Below are positions 1 to 7,877 of a DNA stretch of 64,000 nt, piece by piece. Every line of letters begins with the position of its first letter. Within the stretch, counting starts at the first letter, position 1. Both the position numbers and the translations under genes were made by a program. The notes under the pieces were generated by a model. It was not told where the DNA came from, did no database searches, and saw only the letters and a list, made by a program, of their open reading frames with translations. This stretch comes from Colwellia psychrerythraea (GTDB taxonomy: Bacteria; Pseudomonadota; Gammaproteobacteria; Enterobacterales; Alteromonadaceae), in assembly GCF_000764185.1 (NCBI RefSeq), contig NZ_JQEC01000054.1, positions 78,899 to 142,898 of the forward strand, read 5' to 3'.

Positions 1-73
1 TTTATTTTCCCGTGCCGATAAAGCCCTCTATCAAGCAAAAAACTCTGGCAGAAATAAAGTTTCCTATCTATAA
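1..73 (+). CDS. C-terminal end of a GGDEF (diguanylate cyclase) protein, partial
   Basis: The frame starting at base 2 reads LFSRADKALYQAKNSGRNKV and ends SYL-stop at 71-73. The ADxALYxAKxxGRNxV pattern is the conserved last helix and strand of GGDEF domains, so this is the tail of a protein whose catalytic GGDEF motif and any sensor domain lie upstream of the window. Active or degenerate state cannot be judged. A hairpin follows directly. Confidence 0.85.
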   Translation, partial: LFSRADKALYQAKNSGRNKVSYL

Positions 74-108
74 AAAATGCCAATACTTAGATATTGGCAT
101 TTTATTTT
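74..108 (+). terminator. Rho-independent terminator after the GGDEF gene
   Basis: A 12-bp inverted repeat (74-85 and 92-103, core ATGCCAATA / TATTGGCAT) with a six-base loop is followed by TTTTATTTT. It starts one base after the stop codon. The A-run on the left arm means it could also serve the minus-strand ABC operon that ends at 136. Confidence 0.8.
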
Positions 109-135
109 AATCATTTCGCTAAGCTTTGCTGATTA

Positions 136-1047
136 CTACGACTCTTGTTTATTCACCCTAACCCAATAAGTAGCAAATAATAGTCCTGCTGAGACTAATG
201 CAGTGCGGTAATCGATTTGTGCAAGTACGGCTTGTAAAGGCGCCCAACGTACAGAGCCTACATCATTAGCATCAGTAACTACCTTATCTGGCGTAATAGA
301 GAAGTAATCACCAATAAAGTGGCCAAAGAAAGGTTGCGATAATTGTAAATAATGTACCACAATGGCTTCAATAATTAACAATACAACTATCGGTAATACC
401 GCCCATAAAAATGGCGCTTTCTTCGCATAAATAGAGGTTAACATTAACCAAGAGTATAATGGTAACAACCATATTGCTGCTGGTATCATAGTTAGCCAAA
501 TTGAACCTAAGCCACTAAAAATTTGAGCACTTGACCATACACCCCATAATGAAATATCAAAACCTATCGATAAAATCACCGTGCCAATAAACGCCAGCAA
601 TAAGCCACCAACAAACAACACGGTCGCGGCAGAATAAAAGATAGTTGGGATAACAATAGCACCGGTTAATAACTTACTAATGATTGTAACTTCGTCAGAT
701 ACTGGTAGCGAACGCCAAAACATTACCGACTGATCTCGCCTCTCATCGTATAAACAAGTGACAAAGTAATATAATTGCACAATAAAACCCACTAAGACAA
801 AAGGAATAAATAATGCAGCAGTAGCGACAAAGAATACTTTTGTTAAGCCTTGCGTATCTTGCGACTCACTTAAGTGCTTCAGACCTGCTAATACCTCTGA
901 CATATCAAGACCATTAAGCAATAAACTTAACAGCGGAATTAAAATAAACACACCGGCCAAACAAATAGGTACCCACTTCAACATGCCGTTGAATTCCCAT
1001 AACTCTTTTTTAATTGAGGCTTTCATTATTGACGTATTCATTAGCAA
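136..1047 (-). CDS. ABC-2 type transporter permease
   Basis: A 303-residue integral membrane protein with about six hydrophobic segments: near residues 25-45, 72-95, 128-155, 185-205, 215-235 and 283-298. The first loop after helix 2 carries YDERRDQSVMFWRSLPVSD, the pattern seen in ABC-2 permeases of the GntR-linked YtrA/YtrB type. It overlaps the upstream ATPase gene by 7 bp, so the two are translationally coupled and form one exporter. The substrate cannot be read from sequence; relatives act in cell-envelope stress or drug efflux. It is third in the operon GntR-ATPase-permease. Family call is firm, function is not. Confidence 0.85.
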   Translation of the reverse strand: MLMNTSIMKASIKKELWEFNGMLKWVPICLAGVFILIPLLSLLLNGLDMSEVLAGLKHLSESQDTQGLTKVFFVATAALFIPFVLVGFIVQLYYFVTCLYDERRDQSVMFWRSLPVSDEVTIISKLLTGAIVIPTIFYSAATVLFVGGLLLAFIGTVILSIGFDISLWGVWSSAQIFSGLGSIWLTMIPAAIWLLPLYSWLMLTSIYAKKAPFLWAVLPIVVLLIIEAIVVHYLQLSQPFFGHFIGDYFSITPDKVVTDANDVGSVRWAPLQAVLAQIDYRTALVSAGLLFATYWVRVNKQES

Positions 1048-1898
1048 GTCTCCTTATTCATTATACCGACAAACACATCAGCCAAGCTAGGCACGGTTAC
1101 CTTACCTAAACCCCGCAGTGTTGCTTTATCTTGATTATCAAATAACATGGTAGTTAAACCCATCATGCTATTTTTAAACAAGGGTTGTAACTCATCAGCT
1201 TGTGGTAATTGTTCACTGGTTACTGCCACTAAATTAAAACGCTGTCTTATATCATCTGTGCTTTGAGCAAGTACAATCTTACCGTCTTGTATAAAAGCTA
1301 CGTCAGTTAAGATATGTTCAATTTCTTCAATTTGATGAGTAGTAATAACAATGCATTTGTCTTCCGTATAAAAATCTTCCAACAAGTGGCTATAAAACTG
1401 ACGGCGAGTCAAAATATCTAAACCTAAAGTTGGTTCATCTAAAATTAGCACCTTGGCATCAATGGCTAAAATAAGCGCCAAGTGTAATTGCGCTACCATA
1501 CCTTTAGATAATGCTTTTACTTTATCATTCACTTCAATGTTGGTTTTAGCGAGAAACTCTTGTGCCTTTTTAATGTCAAAGTTCTCATGGATATCTTGCA
1601 TATAACTTAATGCTTGCGAGACTTTTAACCATTTTGGTAAAATCGCAACATCAGCAATATAGGCGACATCTTTAAGCATGTTAACGCGATCTTTTCTCGG
1701 GTGGTGCCCTAGAACACTGATATCACCTTCATAGTCAGTTAGTCCTAAAACTGCTTGTAGACAAGTAGTTTTACCTGCACCGTTGGGGCCAACTAAGCCG
1801 ACAATTTGTCCGGCATTCAGTGATAAATTTACCCCCGACAATACTTTTTTATTGCCAAATGATTTATTTAAGTTCGAAATTGAAATGAGTGAGCTCAT
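1041..1898 (-). CDS. ABC transporter ATP-binding protein
   Basis: A 285-residue nucleotide-binding subunit. Walker A is GLVGPNGAGKTT (about residues 35-46), the signature region is degenerate (LSKGMVAQLHLALIL, about 130-144), Walker B is VLILDEPTLGLD (about 150-161), and the switch histidine lies in ITTHQ. LSKGM in place of LSGGQ is common in this GntR-linked subfamily. The gene overlaps the GntR gene by 4 bp upstream and the permease by 7 bp downstream. It energises the membrane partner; the cargo is unknown. Confidence 0.9.
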   Translation of the reverse strand: MSSLISISNLNKSFGNKKVLSGVNLSLNAGQIVGLVGPNGAGKTTCLQAVLGLTDYEGDISVLGHHPRKDRVNMLKDVAYIADVAILPKWLKVSQALSYMQDIHENFDIKKAQEFLAKTNIEVNDKVKALSKGMVAQLHLALILAIDAKVLILDEPTLGLDILTRRQFYSHLLEDFYTEDKCIVITTHQIEEIEHILTDVAFIQDGKIVLAQSTDDIRQRFNLVAVTSEQLPQADELQPLFKNSMMGLTTMLFDNQDKATLRGLGKVTVPSLADVFVGIMNKETC

Positions 1899-2272
1899 AC
1901 CTTGCCCTCCACTGGGTTATTCATATTCACTGAGAGTAACTGCTCCGCTGAAAGTTTTAATCGTGAAATTTTCATTAGAATTTCAGGCCATTGGTGCGAC
2001 AAAAAACTATCACGCTCTCTATCTAACATTAATTCTTGTGCGCCTGGCATAACAAACAAACCTTTACCGCGTTGTTTTTCTACAACCTGTTCATCCTGTA
2101 ACATCTGATACGCCTTAGAAATTGTAATTGGATTAAGCTGATACTCAGCCGCTACTTTCCTTACTGAAGGTAACGCTTCTCCTTCCTTGATATAGCCATC
2201 TAATATGCGAGTGACTACTTGCTGATATAGTTGTAGGTATATCGGTTTTTCTGGATCCCATTGAGGTGTCAT
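1895..2272 (-). CDS. GntR-family transcriptional regulator, YtrA type
   Basis: A short GntR repressor: N-terminal winged helix-turn-helix (PIYLQLYQQVVTRILDGYIK...LPSVRKVAAEYQLNPITISKAY) and only about 50 residues after it, as in the YtrA subfamily, which lacks a large effector domain. An ATG 66 bp further upstream is open but encodes a hydrophobic stretch foreign to the family. The chosen ATG at 2272 has AAGGAAAAGG just before it. The gene overlaps the ATPase gene by 4 bp, and the family usually represses its own ABC operon. The inverted repeat at 2307-2336 is the likely operator. Confidence 0.85.
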   Translation of the reverse strand: MTPQWDPEKPIYLQLYQQVVTRILDGYIKEGEALPSVRKVAAEYQLNPITISKAYQMLQDEQVVEKQRGKGLFVMPGAQELMLDRERDSFLSHQWPEILMKISRLKLSAEQLLSVNMNNPVEGKV

Positions 2273-2306
2273 GCCCTTTTCCTTGAATAATACCAAAAAG
2301 ATAATA

Positions 2307-2336
2307 GTGTTATACACCACCAGCACACCATAACAC
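2307..2336. promoter_or_regulatory. Candidate operator of the GntR/ABC operon
   Basis: A perfect inverted repeat GTGTTAT (2307-2313) and ATAACAC (2330-2336) with 16 bp between, 35-64 bp upstream of the chosen GntR start codon. Read on the minus strand it overlaps TATAAC/TATTAT sequences that could be the -10 box. Autoregulation by the adjacent YtrA-type protein is inferred from position and symmetry. Confidence 0.5.
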
Positions 2337-2517
2337 AAGTACAGTTTTGATCTTTTTTTCGCCTGACTTGTTAAATAAGGAAAATAAAATGTGTATAAAA
2401 CAAACTAATCAATTGATATATAGGAATATTAAATTTTACAGGGTATGTGATGAGCATGAATGTAACAAAAGATGAATAACAAGCTGTGGCCGTTTTGAAT
2501 TGATGATTAGGTTAGTT

Positions 2518-2747
2518 AACCTGAACTCTGGATAATCAGCATTTGCTCAACATTCCCCCTTTATCCAATTCTCATCGTTAAAACGTCGATAAATAACCCG
2601 TTATTCATAAACGTTTTGCCTTGATAACCGAATAAATTGAAACATTGATAGCGTACATCGCTATTTAATCCTATGAATTTTATTTTTAATAACCGTAAGC
2701 TACTGTTTTTCTTAAACTGCAAGTATTCATTATCCAGAGTTCAAGTT
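2518..2747. mobile_element. MITE-like element, long copy (230 bp)
   Basis: Ends are imperfect inverted repeats: AACCTGAACTCTGGATAAT at the left and ATTATCCAGAGTTCAAGTT at the right (one mismatch). Directly outside lie identical 4-bp sequences AGTT (2514-2517 and 2748-2751), a target-site duplication. The interior has no ORF. A 94-bp relative in the opposite orientation sits at 7767-7860 and shares both termini and an internal block CCCCCTTTATCCAATTCTCA plus CGTTAAAACGTCGATAAA. It lies between the GntR promoter and the hemE terminator. Confidence 0.8.
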
Positions 2748-2773
2748 AGTTACACCCTATGAGCTGAAAACAA

Positions 2774-2811
2774 AAAACCGTCGATACCTTAAATAAGATA
2801 TCGACGGTTTT
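2774..2811 (-). terminator. Rho-independent terminator of hemE
   Basis: A 13-14 bp stem (AAAACCGTCGATA at 2774 paired with TATCGACGGTTTT ending at 2811) with a short loop. On the minus strand it is followed by TTTTTTGTTTT. It lies about 50 bp downstream of the hemE stop codon. Confidence 0.85.
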
Positions 2812-2863
2812 ATAATTTGAAATATACTAATGCTGCTAAGCTTCACTAGCTTATAGTAAGATC

Positions 2864-3931
2864 TTATTTATGATAAGGCTTACTTAAACGGTGTACAGAC
2901 TCAATGAAGTGACCTGCATGATCAGGGTTCACATCAGGGTGAATACCATGACCTAAGTTGAATACATGGCCTGTACCGCCTTCACCAAAGCCTGCTAATA
3001 TTTTTGAAACTTCTTGTTCAATACGTGGTAATGGCGCGTATAACATTGATGGATCCATATTACCTTGCAGAGCAACTTTATCACCAACACGTGCTTTAGC
3101 ATTCTCAATATCAATAGTCCAATCCAAGCCAACCGCATCACAACCTGTAGCAGCGATAGATTCTAACCACATGCCACCATTTTTAGTAAACAAGGTTACC
3201 GGTACTTTACGACCTTCGTTGTGACGGGTTAAACCATCAACGATTTTTGCCATATATTGTAATGAAAATTCATTATAATCACGTGGAGACAATACGCCGC
3301 CCCAAGTATCAAATACCATTACTGATTGTGCGCCGGCAGCAATTTGTGCGTTTAAATAACTAATAACTGAGTCTGCTAACTTATCAAGCAATAAGTGCAA
3401 AGTTTGTGGCTCTGCAAACATCATTTTTTTAATTTTAGTGAAAGCTTTAGAACTACCACCTTCAATCATATATGTTGCTAATGTCCATGGGCTACCAGAA
3501 AAACCAATCAGTGGTACTTCACCTTTAAGCTCTTTACGAATAGTACGTACAGCGTTCATTACATAACCTAATTCATCTTCTGGATCAGGTACGGAAATTT
3601 TATCTACATCAGCTTTACAAGTAATAGGACGTTCAAATTTTGGCCCTTCACCCGTTTCAAAATATAAACCTAAGCCCATTGCATCCGGAATAGTTAAAAT
3701 ATCGCTAAACAAAATAGCTGCATCTAATGGAAATCTACGTAATGGCTGTATGGTTACTTCACAAGCAAGTTCAGCATTTTTACATACTGACATAAAATCA
3801 CCGGCATCTTTACGTACGGCACGATATTCAGGTAAATAACGACCCGCTTGGCGCATCATCCATACTGGCGTGTAATCTACTGGCTGCTTTAATAGCGCAC
3901 GTAAATAGGTATCATTCTTTAATTCTGTCAC
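2864..3931 (-). CDS. hemE: Uroporphyrinogen decarboxylase
   Basis: Converts uroporphyrinogen III to coproporphyrinogen III in haem synthesis by removing four acetate carboxyls; a cytosolic, cofactor-free enzyme. The protein of 355 residues has the family signatures [16 protein letters not shown] near the N-terminus, [14 protein letters not shown], the [13 protein letters not shown] signature, and the C-terminal [12 protein letters not shown]. It matches E. coli HemE closely by memory, including the start MTELKND. That points to the GTG at 3931 as start: AGAGGAA lies 6 bp upstream, while a TTG just before it sits too close. It is alone between a MITE and a long non-coding stretch, with its own terminator. 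Confidence 0.97.
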   Translation of the reverse strand: MTELKNDTYLRALLKQPVDYTPVWMMRQAGRYLPEYRAVRKDAGDFMSVCKNAELACEVTIQPLRRFPLDAAILFSDILTIPDAMGLGLYFETGEGPKFERPITCKADVDKISVPDPEDELGYVMNAVRTIRKELKGEVPLIGFSGSPWTLATYMIEGGSSKAFTKIKKMMFAEPQTLHLLLDKLADSVISYLNAQIAAGAQSVMVFDTWGGVLSPRDYNEFSLQYMAKIVDGLTRHNEGRKVPVTLFTKNGGMWLESIAATGCDAVGLDWTIDIENAKARVGDKVALQGNMDPSMLYAPLPRIEQEVSKILAGFGEGGTGHVFNLGHGIHPDVNPDHAGHFIESVHRLSKPYHK

Positions 3932-4649
3932 CAATAGTTCCTCTTAATTTTCTGCTTTGCAATCATATTAGGGTTTTACTCTTTAGTAATAATCCCTGCA
4001 CGACCCAATTAATTTAGTTTATTTGATTAGCTACTACTGTTTATTAAGCATTTTGCCAATGTATTTAATGCAGCGCAGTTTAACACCGACCAGGCATTTG
4101 ATCTATGCGCTAAATCAACACTCCTGAAAAAATACACAAATGCGGATTCAACAATAAAACACTTCGGTAGCATAAAAGTTCAATTTATTAATATTTTTTT
4201 AAAACGACTTAATTTAAGCTTGATTTTTTCCAATGAACTTTGAATCAATAGCTTAGCAGCCCCATCTTGTCCGACCAGTTTAGTACGAAAAAAGTCGTGG
4301 AGTTTATGCTCTACTAAAGTTGTTGCGGTGGCAAAAATGCTTTGGTATAAAATGCATGCGCTACAGAAAAACAATAATAAAAACAAAAACAAAAATAAAT
4401 AGAATTAAAATTAATATAGCTAAAAATTAATAATAATAAAAAACATTAGCTGGAAATTAATAATAAGAATCTTGTTTAACAAGACCAAAATGCGAGCATT
4501 TCAGGCCTTTCTCTTTGAGAAAGGCTTTTTTATTTGTGCTAGCATATTTTAAGCGTATAAATACAAAGTTATCATCAGAGCATCTCAATAAAGCTACTTC
4601 AAAGACCTTTCCATAAATATGTTAAAGTAAACTATACCAAAAAATTAAC
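3932..4649. other. Long AT-rich intergenic region
   Basis: About 720 bp without a convincing gene. A minus-strand frame of 70 codons at 4180-4392 is very AT-rich, has no ribosome binding site and begins inside homopolymer-like TTTTG repeats, so it is not called. The only structured part is the dyad cluster and terminator at 4470-4535. Confidence 0.6.
4470..4535 (+). terminator. Orphan terminator preceded by two further dyads
   Basis: Three symmetric elements lie in a row: TCTTGTTTAACAAGA (4470-4484), AAATGCGAGCATTT (4488-4501), and a 9-bp hairpin GCCTTTCTC-TTT-GAGAAAGGC (4505-4525) followed by TTTTTTATTT. The last is a standard intrinsic terminator on the plus strand, yet no plus-strand gene lies upstream within 4 kb. 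It may end a small RNA transcribed from the AT-rich region, or be what remains of a lost gene. Confidence 0.6.
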
Positions 4650-5207
4650 ATGGAATTTCCCTTGAAATTAACAACCATTTATCTTGCTACCTCAGTTACC
4701 TTGCTTAGTTAAACTGGCTTAATCTCATTCTCAGCCACAGCTATCGACCTAGTTGCTATCACTAAATCATCATCAGAGCAGCTTAAGTCTGCGGCAAAAG
4801 ATGCAAAGGTACCACTACAAACTGATGCGATGATCAAATATGCAGCCAAGCAATTAAATTTATCCAAAGATACAGTCTCCGCAAGTTTTGGTTCACTATT
4901 AAAGGTTGCAAAAGATAACTTAAACCAAGATAACTTTGCCTTAATCAGTAAATCCGTGCCTGACGCACAAAACTATTTAGACAAAGCCCCTAAAGTGGCT
5001 AAGTCATCAATGAGTTCATTATTTTCAAGTGCTGGTGCAGCAGGTAAAAAAGCCGAGGGTTTAGATTACTTAAATTCTGCTTTTAAAAAGTTAGGCGTAT
5101 CTAGCGAACAAGTGCCTGACTTAATAAATAGCTTTAGTGGTTATTTAGACAAGAGTCGTTATAAAGAAGCTGCTGCATTATTAAAACAGGGGTTAAGCTT
5201 CTTATAA
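4650..5207 (+). pseudogene. DUF2780-type secreted protein with a stop codon in the signal peptide
   Basis: The long open part (4830-5207, 125 codons) resembles DUF2780 proteins (small secreted proteins of gammaproteobacteria): KQLNLSKDTVSASFGSLLKV, then a C-terminal LINSFSGYLDKSRYKEAAALL. In the same frame, an ATG at 4650 and a TTG at 4662 open a typical signal peptide (MKLTTIYLATSVTLLS), broken by TAA at 4710-4712. Reading continues with TGLISFSATAIDLV, an Ala-X-Ala-like cleavage region. One base change in the TAA would restore a full 185-residue preprotein. As it stands, only a leaderless product from an internal start could form. Alternatives are a sequencing error or stop suppression. Confidence 0.7.
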
Positions 5208-5279
5208 TGCATTCCTAGTATTACACAGCCACTACTTAGTTAATTGGGTGGCTTTCATTCTGAAAATTGATTTCTGCCA

Positions 5280-5576
5280 TCATCTAGGCGGAAATACCCA
5301 TAAGACTTTGCCTTGTATTTGCGACTTGCCCACAGGACCTAGCTTCTCAATTGGCACACTGCTTTTATGATGACCTTTAAGCCAAAATAAACCATTCTTA
5401 TCCACTTGTGCTAAAGATTTGACTATATGGCCGTAGCGAGGGTGAAATACTTTAAGTAAACAGCCCTCTTTTAACGTGAATATTTTTAACCAAGGCACAA
5501 CAAAAACATAACTGTTTTCAGGTATCCGTGGTGACATGCTCACCCCGGTAACTTTACAAAAATGAAAACCAAACAT
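5280..5576 (-). CDS. sodX: Nickel-type superoxide dismutase maturation protease (S26 family)
   Basis: A 98-residue S24/S26-type serine peptidase. The nucleophile is Ser13 in TGVSMSPRIP and the general base is probably Lys53 in IVKSL. It has the short, single-domain shape of the NiSOD maturation proteases, which remove the N-terminal extension of SodN so that the nickel hook becomes the mature N-terminus. It lies 22 bp downstream of sodN in the same operon, which fixes the assignment. No membrane anchor is evident. Confidence 0.85.
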   Translation of the reverse strand: MFGFHFCKVTGVSMSPRIPENSYVFVVPWLKIFTLKEGCLLKVFHPRYGHIVKSLAQVDKNGLFWLKGHHKSSVPIEKLGPVGKSQIQGKVLWVFPPR

Positions 5577-5598
5577 AATCTGCTCTCAATTCTTATAA

Positions 5599-6108
5599 CT
5601 AAGCGTGTAAGTTGGGATAAACGATCGTTTCTGCCGGCGGATACGGACAAATAGCTTTAAAGGTGCTGACTTGTTTCGTTGCCCAAAATATTTCAGAAAA
5701 ACGGTTTACTTGCTGCAATAAATTCAGTGCAGCATCCCTGCTGATATGCTGTTTGGCTTGTGAGCTAGCGAGCATTATATTGTGTACCAATTCATGCAAT
5801 TCTGGGTATTGGGTTAATTGTGGGGCTTTAATGTAATCGCCCCAGATCACATTTATTTCTTCTTTCACCTTTATACCGTGAATTTCTTTTTGATTGACTA
5901 ACCGTAAAAACTGCGCCTGCTCGTCTAAAGTAAGTGATGGCTTAGTTTTTAATTCATTCAGTAAATCAACCATACGAATAATGGTCAGTGCCGCAATTTG
6001 TGCACTAATAGGATCATAAATTTTACAAGGTATATCGCAGTGCGCCATAACAACGGGAAAGTTAAGTTTTTTATCTAATTTAGCAATAATATTATAAAGC
6101 ATCATCAT
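5599..6108 (-). CDS. sodN: Nickel-containing superoxide dismutase
   Basis: Dismutates superoxide to oxygen and hydrogen peroxide with a Ni(II/III) centre. The 169-residue precursor has a 22-residue leader followed by HCDIPCKIYDP, the nickel hook in which His23 (after cleavage His1), Cys24 and Cys28 bind nickel. Family consensus is HCDxPCGxYDP, so Lys replaces the usual Gly. The rest is helical, as expected for the four-helix bundle. Three ATGs occur in a row after AAGGAG; the third (6102) has the best spacing. Leader removal is done by the downstream sodX product. The operon lies behind a Fur-box-like site, which suggests use under iron shortage in place of iron SOD. Confidence 0.93.
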   Translation of the reverse strand: MMMLYNIIAKLDKKLNFPVVMAHCDIPCKIYDPISAQIAALTIIRMVDLLNELKTKPSLTLDEQAQFLRLVNQKEIHGIKVKEEINVIWGDYIKAPQLTQYPELHELVHNIMLASSQAKQHISRDAALNLLQQVNRFSEIFWATKQVSTFKAICPYPPAETIVYPNLHA

Positions 6109-6127
6109 CTCCTTTTTATGTGTTTAC

Positions 6128-6310
6128 TTAGCCTTTTGGGGCGGTAATTTCTTTAAATACCAGCACTGCAGCAGCAATAATCACCGGTACTAACCAAAGT
6201 AAATGCACTAAGCCTGAGTCAGCAGCGCTATGGTCATGTCCGGGATGTGCAAACAATGGGTTACTTAGTAGCATTGCCATCAAGGCAAAAGTAAAAGCTG
6301 TTTTTTTCAT
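6128..6310 (-). CDS. Small His-rich membrane protein of the NiSOD operon
   Basis: A 60-residue protein: signal peptide MKKTAFTFALMAMLLSNPLFA, then the metal-binding-looking HPGHDHS, a short linker and one transmembrane helix (LVHLLWLVPVIIAAAVLVF) with a short cytoplasmic end. The ATG at 6310 is chosen because AAGGA precedes it by 8 bp; an upstream GTG in frame is less likely. It lies between a TPR-like gene and sodN, 19 bp from sodN. A role in nickel delivery or sensing at the membrane is a guess from the His cluster and neighbours. I do not recognise a named family. Confidence 0.75.
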   Translation of the reverse strand: MKKTAFTFALMAMLLSNPLFAHPGHDHSAADSGLVHLLWLVPVIIAAAVLVFKEITAPKG

Positions 6311-6378
6311 CGTTATATCCTTAATATTTGTCACCTGAAACCTGTTTAATGTTTTAAATGGAGTTCAGGCTAAGTTAG

Positions 6379-6807
6379 CTAATGCATTACCGGTTGGCTG
6401 GCATTAACGGCGATTTCCATCTTATTAAGCGATGATAAACAACCATCGCACGCAGGGTATTTCTTGCTAAACGCCAGTAGTGGCATTAACGTGATTTTTA
6501 ATGAAAGTAATGCAATGGTTTGTAAATCTTCACTATATTGAGACTGTTGTGATAATTCAGCCATGCGTTGATGAGGTATTTGTAAATACCGAAAAGCCAT
6601 TTTGGGTTGCTCTTGAGCTTCATACAAAACCGCCAAGTTATGAAAAGCACTGATCCAAGCCATAAGCAAATCACTGTCTTCAATATTGGCATACCACTTC
6701 TGCTCTAAGCACTCTATGGCTTGGTGATAATATTCCTCAGCTAACGGCAACTCTAGTCTGTTAAAACTATCGTTACCCTTTAATAACAGTAATTGCCAGA
6801 CTTCCAT
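6379..6807 (-). CDS. TPR-like protein, first gene of the NiSOD operon
   Basis: A 142-residue cytosolic helical protein with TPR-like helix pairs (ELPLAEEYYHQAIECLEQ; AFHNLAVLYEAQEQPKMAFRYLQ) and a C-terminal CDGC. Small TPR-like proteins of this size occur in vibrios (possibly DUF2753), but I am not sure of the family. It starts 22 bp from the Fur-like box and is followed by the His-rich membrane protein, sodN and sodX on the same strand with gaps of 68, 19 and 22 bp. Function unknown; a scaffold or accessory role in NiSOD biogenesis would fit the position. Confidence 0.75.
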   Translation of the reverse strand: MEVWQLLLLKGNDSFNRLELPLAEEYYHQAIECLEQKWYANIEDSDLLMAWISAFHNLAVLYEAQEQPKMAFRYLQIPHQRMAELSQQSQYSEDLQTIALLSLKITLMPLLAFSKKYPACDGCLSSLNKMEIAVNASQPVMH

Positions 6808-6828
6808 AACACACCAAACACATTAAAT

Positions 6829-6847
6829 GATAATGATTCTCATTCTA
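6829..6847 (-). promoter_or_regulatory. Fur-box-like operator of the NiSOD operon
   Basis: GATAATGATTCTCATTCTA compares with the Fur consensus GATAATGATAATCATTATC at 15 of 19 positions and keeps the GATAATGAT half intact. It lies 22 bp upstream of the first codon of the operon, inside the expected promoter. Fur repression with iron would mean that NiSOD is induced when iron is scarce. Assignment is by consensus match only. Confidence 0.65.
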
Positions 6848-7099
6848 TTGCAGTTATTAAACACAGTAAAGAGCTAATTTGCTATATCATTGAACTTTAG
6901 TGTTCCAATAGGCCTGTAATTTTTAATAAAGCTGACAATAGAAGAAATAAATCACTAACCGTTATCAAAAGATACCGTTAGATTACTTTTGTGAAATGCC
7001 TGATAGATATTATTTGCTAATTAGCGATGAACATTATACTTTTGTGCTAACTCCTACAGAGCCACCCTATTTAACTCATTACCGATAAAGAGCACACAT

Positions 7100-7576
7100 A
7101 TGAATGCACCACAACGCGACATTACCTTACGATTTTTAGCCGAACCACAAGATGTTAATTTTGGTGGTAAAGTACACGGTGGTGCAGTGATGAAATGGAT
7201 AGATTTAGCTGCTTATGCTTGTGCTGCCGGTTGGAGTGGTCGTTACTGTGTTACCGCCTATGCTGGTGGAATTCGTTTTGTTGCGCCGATTCATGTTGGC
7301 AGCTTAGTCGAAGTTGAAGCTAAAGTGATTTACACCGGCAATTCTTCCATGCATATAGCTCTAGAAGTGAATGCCTGTGACCCTAAATCATTAAACCGCC
7401 GTTTAACGACTCACTGTATTGTTATTATGGTAGCGGTTGATCAAAACGGACAATCAGAAAGTGTCCCGCAATGGCAACCAAAAAGTGAAGCTGATAAGAA
7501 GCAACATGCCTCCGCTGTAAAACTGATGGAAATGCGCAAACAAATTGGTGAAGAAATGCAGATTTTTGTTGATTAG
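7100..7576 (+). CDS. Acyl-CoA thioesterase, hotdog fold
   Basis: A 158-residue single-hotdog protein of the BACH/YciA type, which hydrolyses acyl-CoA to free acid and CoA in the cytosol. The key segment is NFGGKVHGGAVMKWIDLAAYACA: the His-Gly-Gly turn and the Asp on the long hotdog helix hold the active site. RFVAPIHVGSLVEVEAKV and SMHIALEV are the expected strands. It stands alone, with no operon partner. Chain-length preference cannot be told from sequence. Confidence 0.9.
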   Translation: MNAPQRDITLRFLAEPQDVNFGGKVHGGAVMKWIDLAAYACAAGWSGRYCVTAYAGGIRFVAPIHVGSLVEVEAKVIYTGNSSMHIALEVNACDPKSLNRRLTTHCIVIMVAVDQNGQSESVPQWQPKSEADKKQHASAVKLMEMRKQIGEEMQIFVD

Positions 7577-7766
7577 TGCTTTATTTAAACGGTACCACAT
7601 GAGTATTCAGGTAAATGTCTTTCTCTAAGACTGTTAAGTGGGAATGCATTATCTTTGCTTACTCAACTTTATCAGACACTAAAAACTAGGTTCCGGCCAA
7701 AGAAACAACCGGAATGACTTAATTTCGGCTAGTTGATTAACCAAAAGCTAGCCACTTTCCCTATTT

Positions 7767-7860
7767 AACCTGAACTATGGATAATGAGTGCTTGATGTTT
7801 ATCGACGTTTTAACGCTGAGAATTGGATAAAGGGGGGCTGCTTATTTCAGAGTTCAGGTT
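7767..7860. mobile_element. MITE-like element, short copy (94 bp), inverted
   Basis: A second member of the family at 2518-2747, in reverse orientation. Ends AACCTGAACTATGGATAAT (left) and CAGAGTTCAGGTT (right) are inverted repeats, flanked by identical ATTT on both sides (7763-7766 and 7861-7864). It keeps the internal block (TTTATCGACGTTTTAACG ... GAATTGGATAAAGGGGGG) and lacks about 135 bp present in the long copy. It lies just downstream of the minus-strand glycosyltransferase gene. Confidence 0.8.
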
Positions 7861-7877
7861 ATTTATCCATATCTTAT

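Noticed and set aside
4180..4392. A 70-codon minus-strand frame with a hydrophobic start
   Set aside because: Very AT-rich, starts inside TTTTG repeats, has no ribosome binding site and no recognisable domain.
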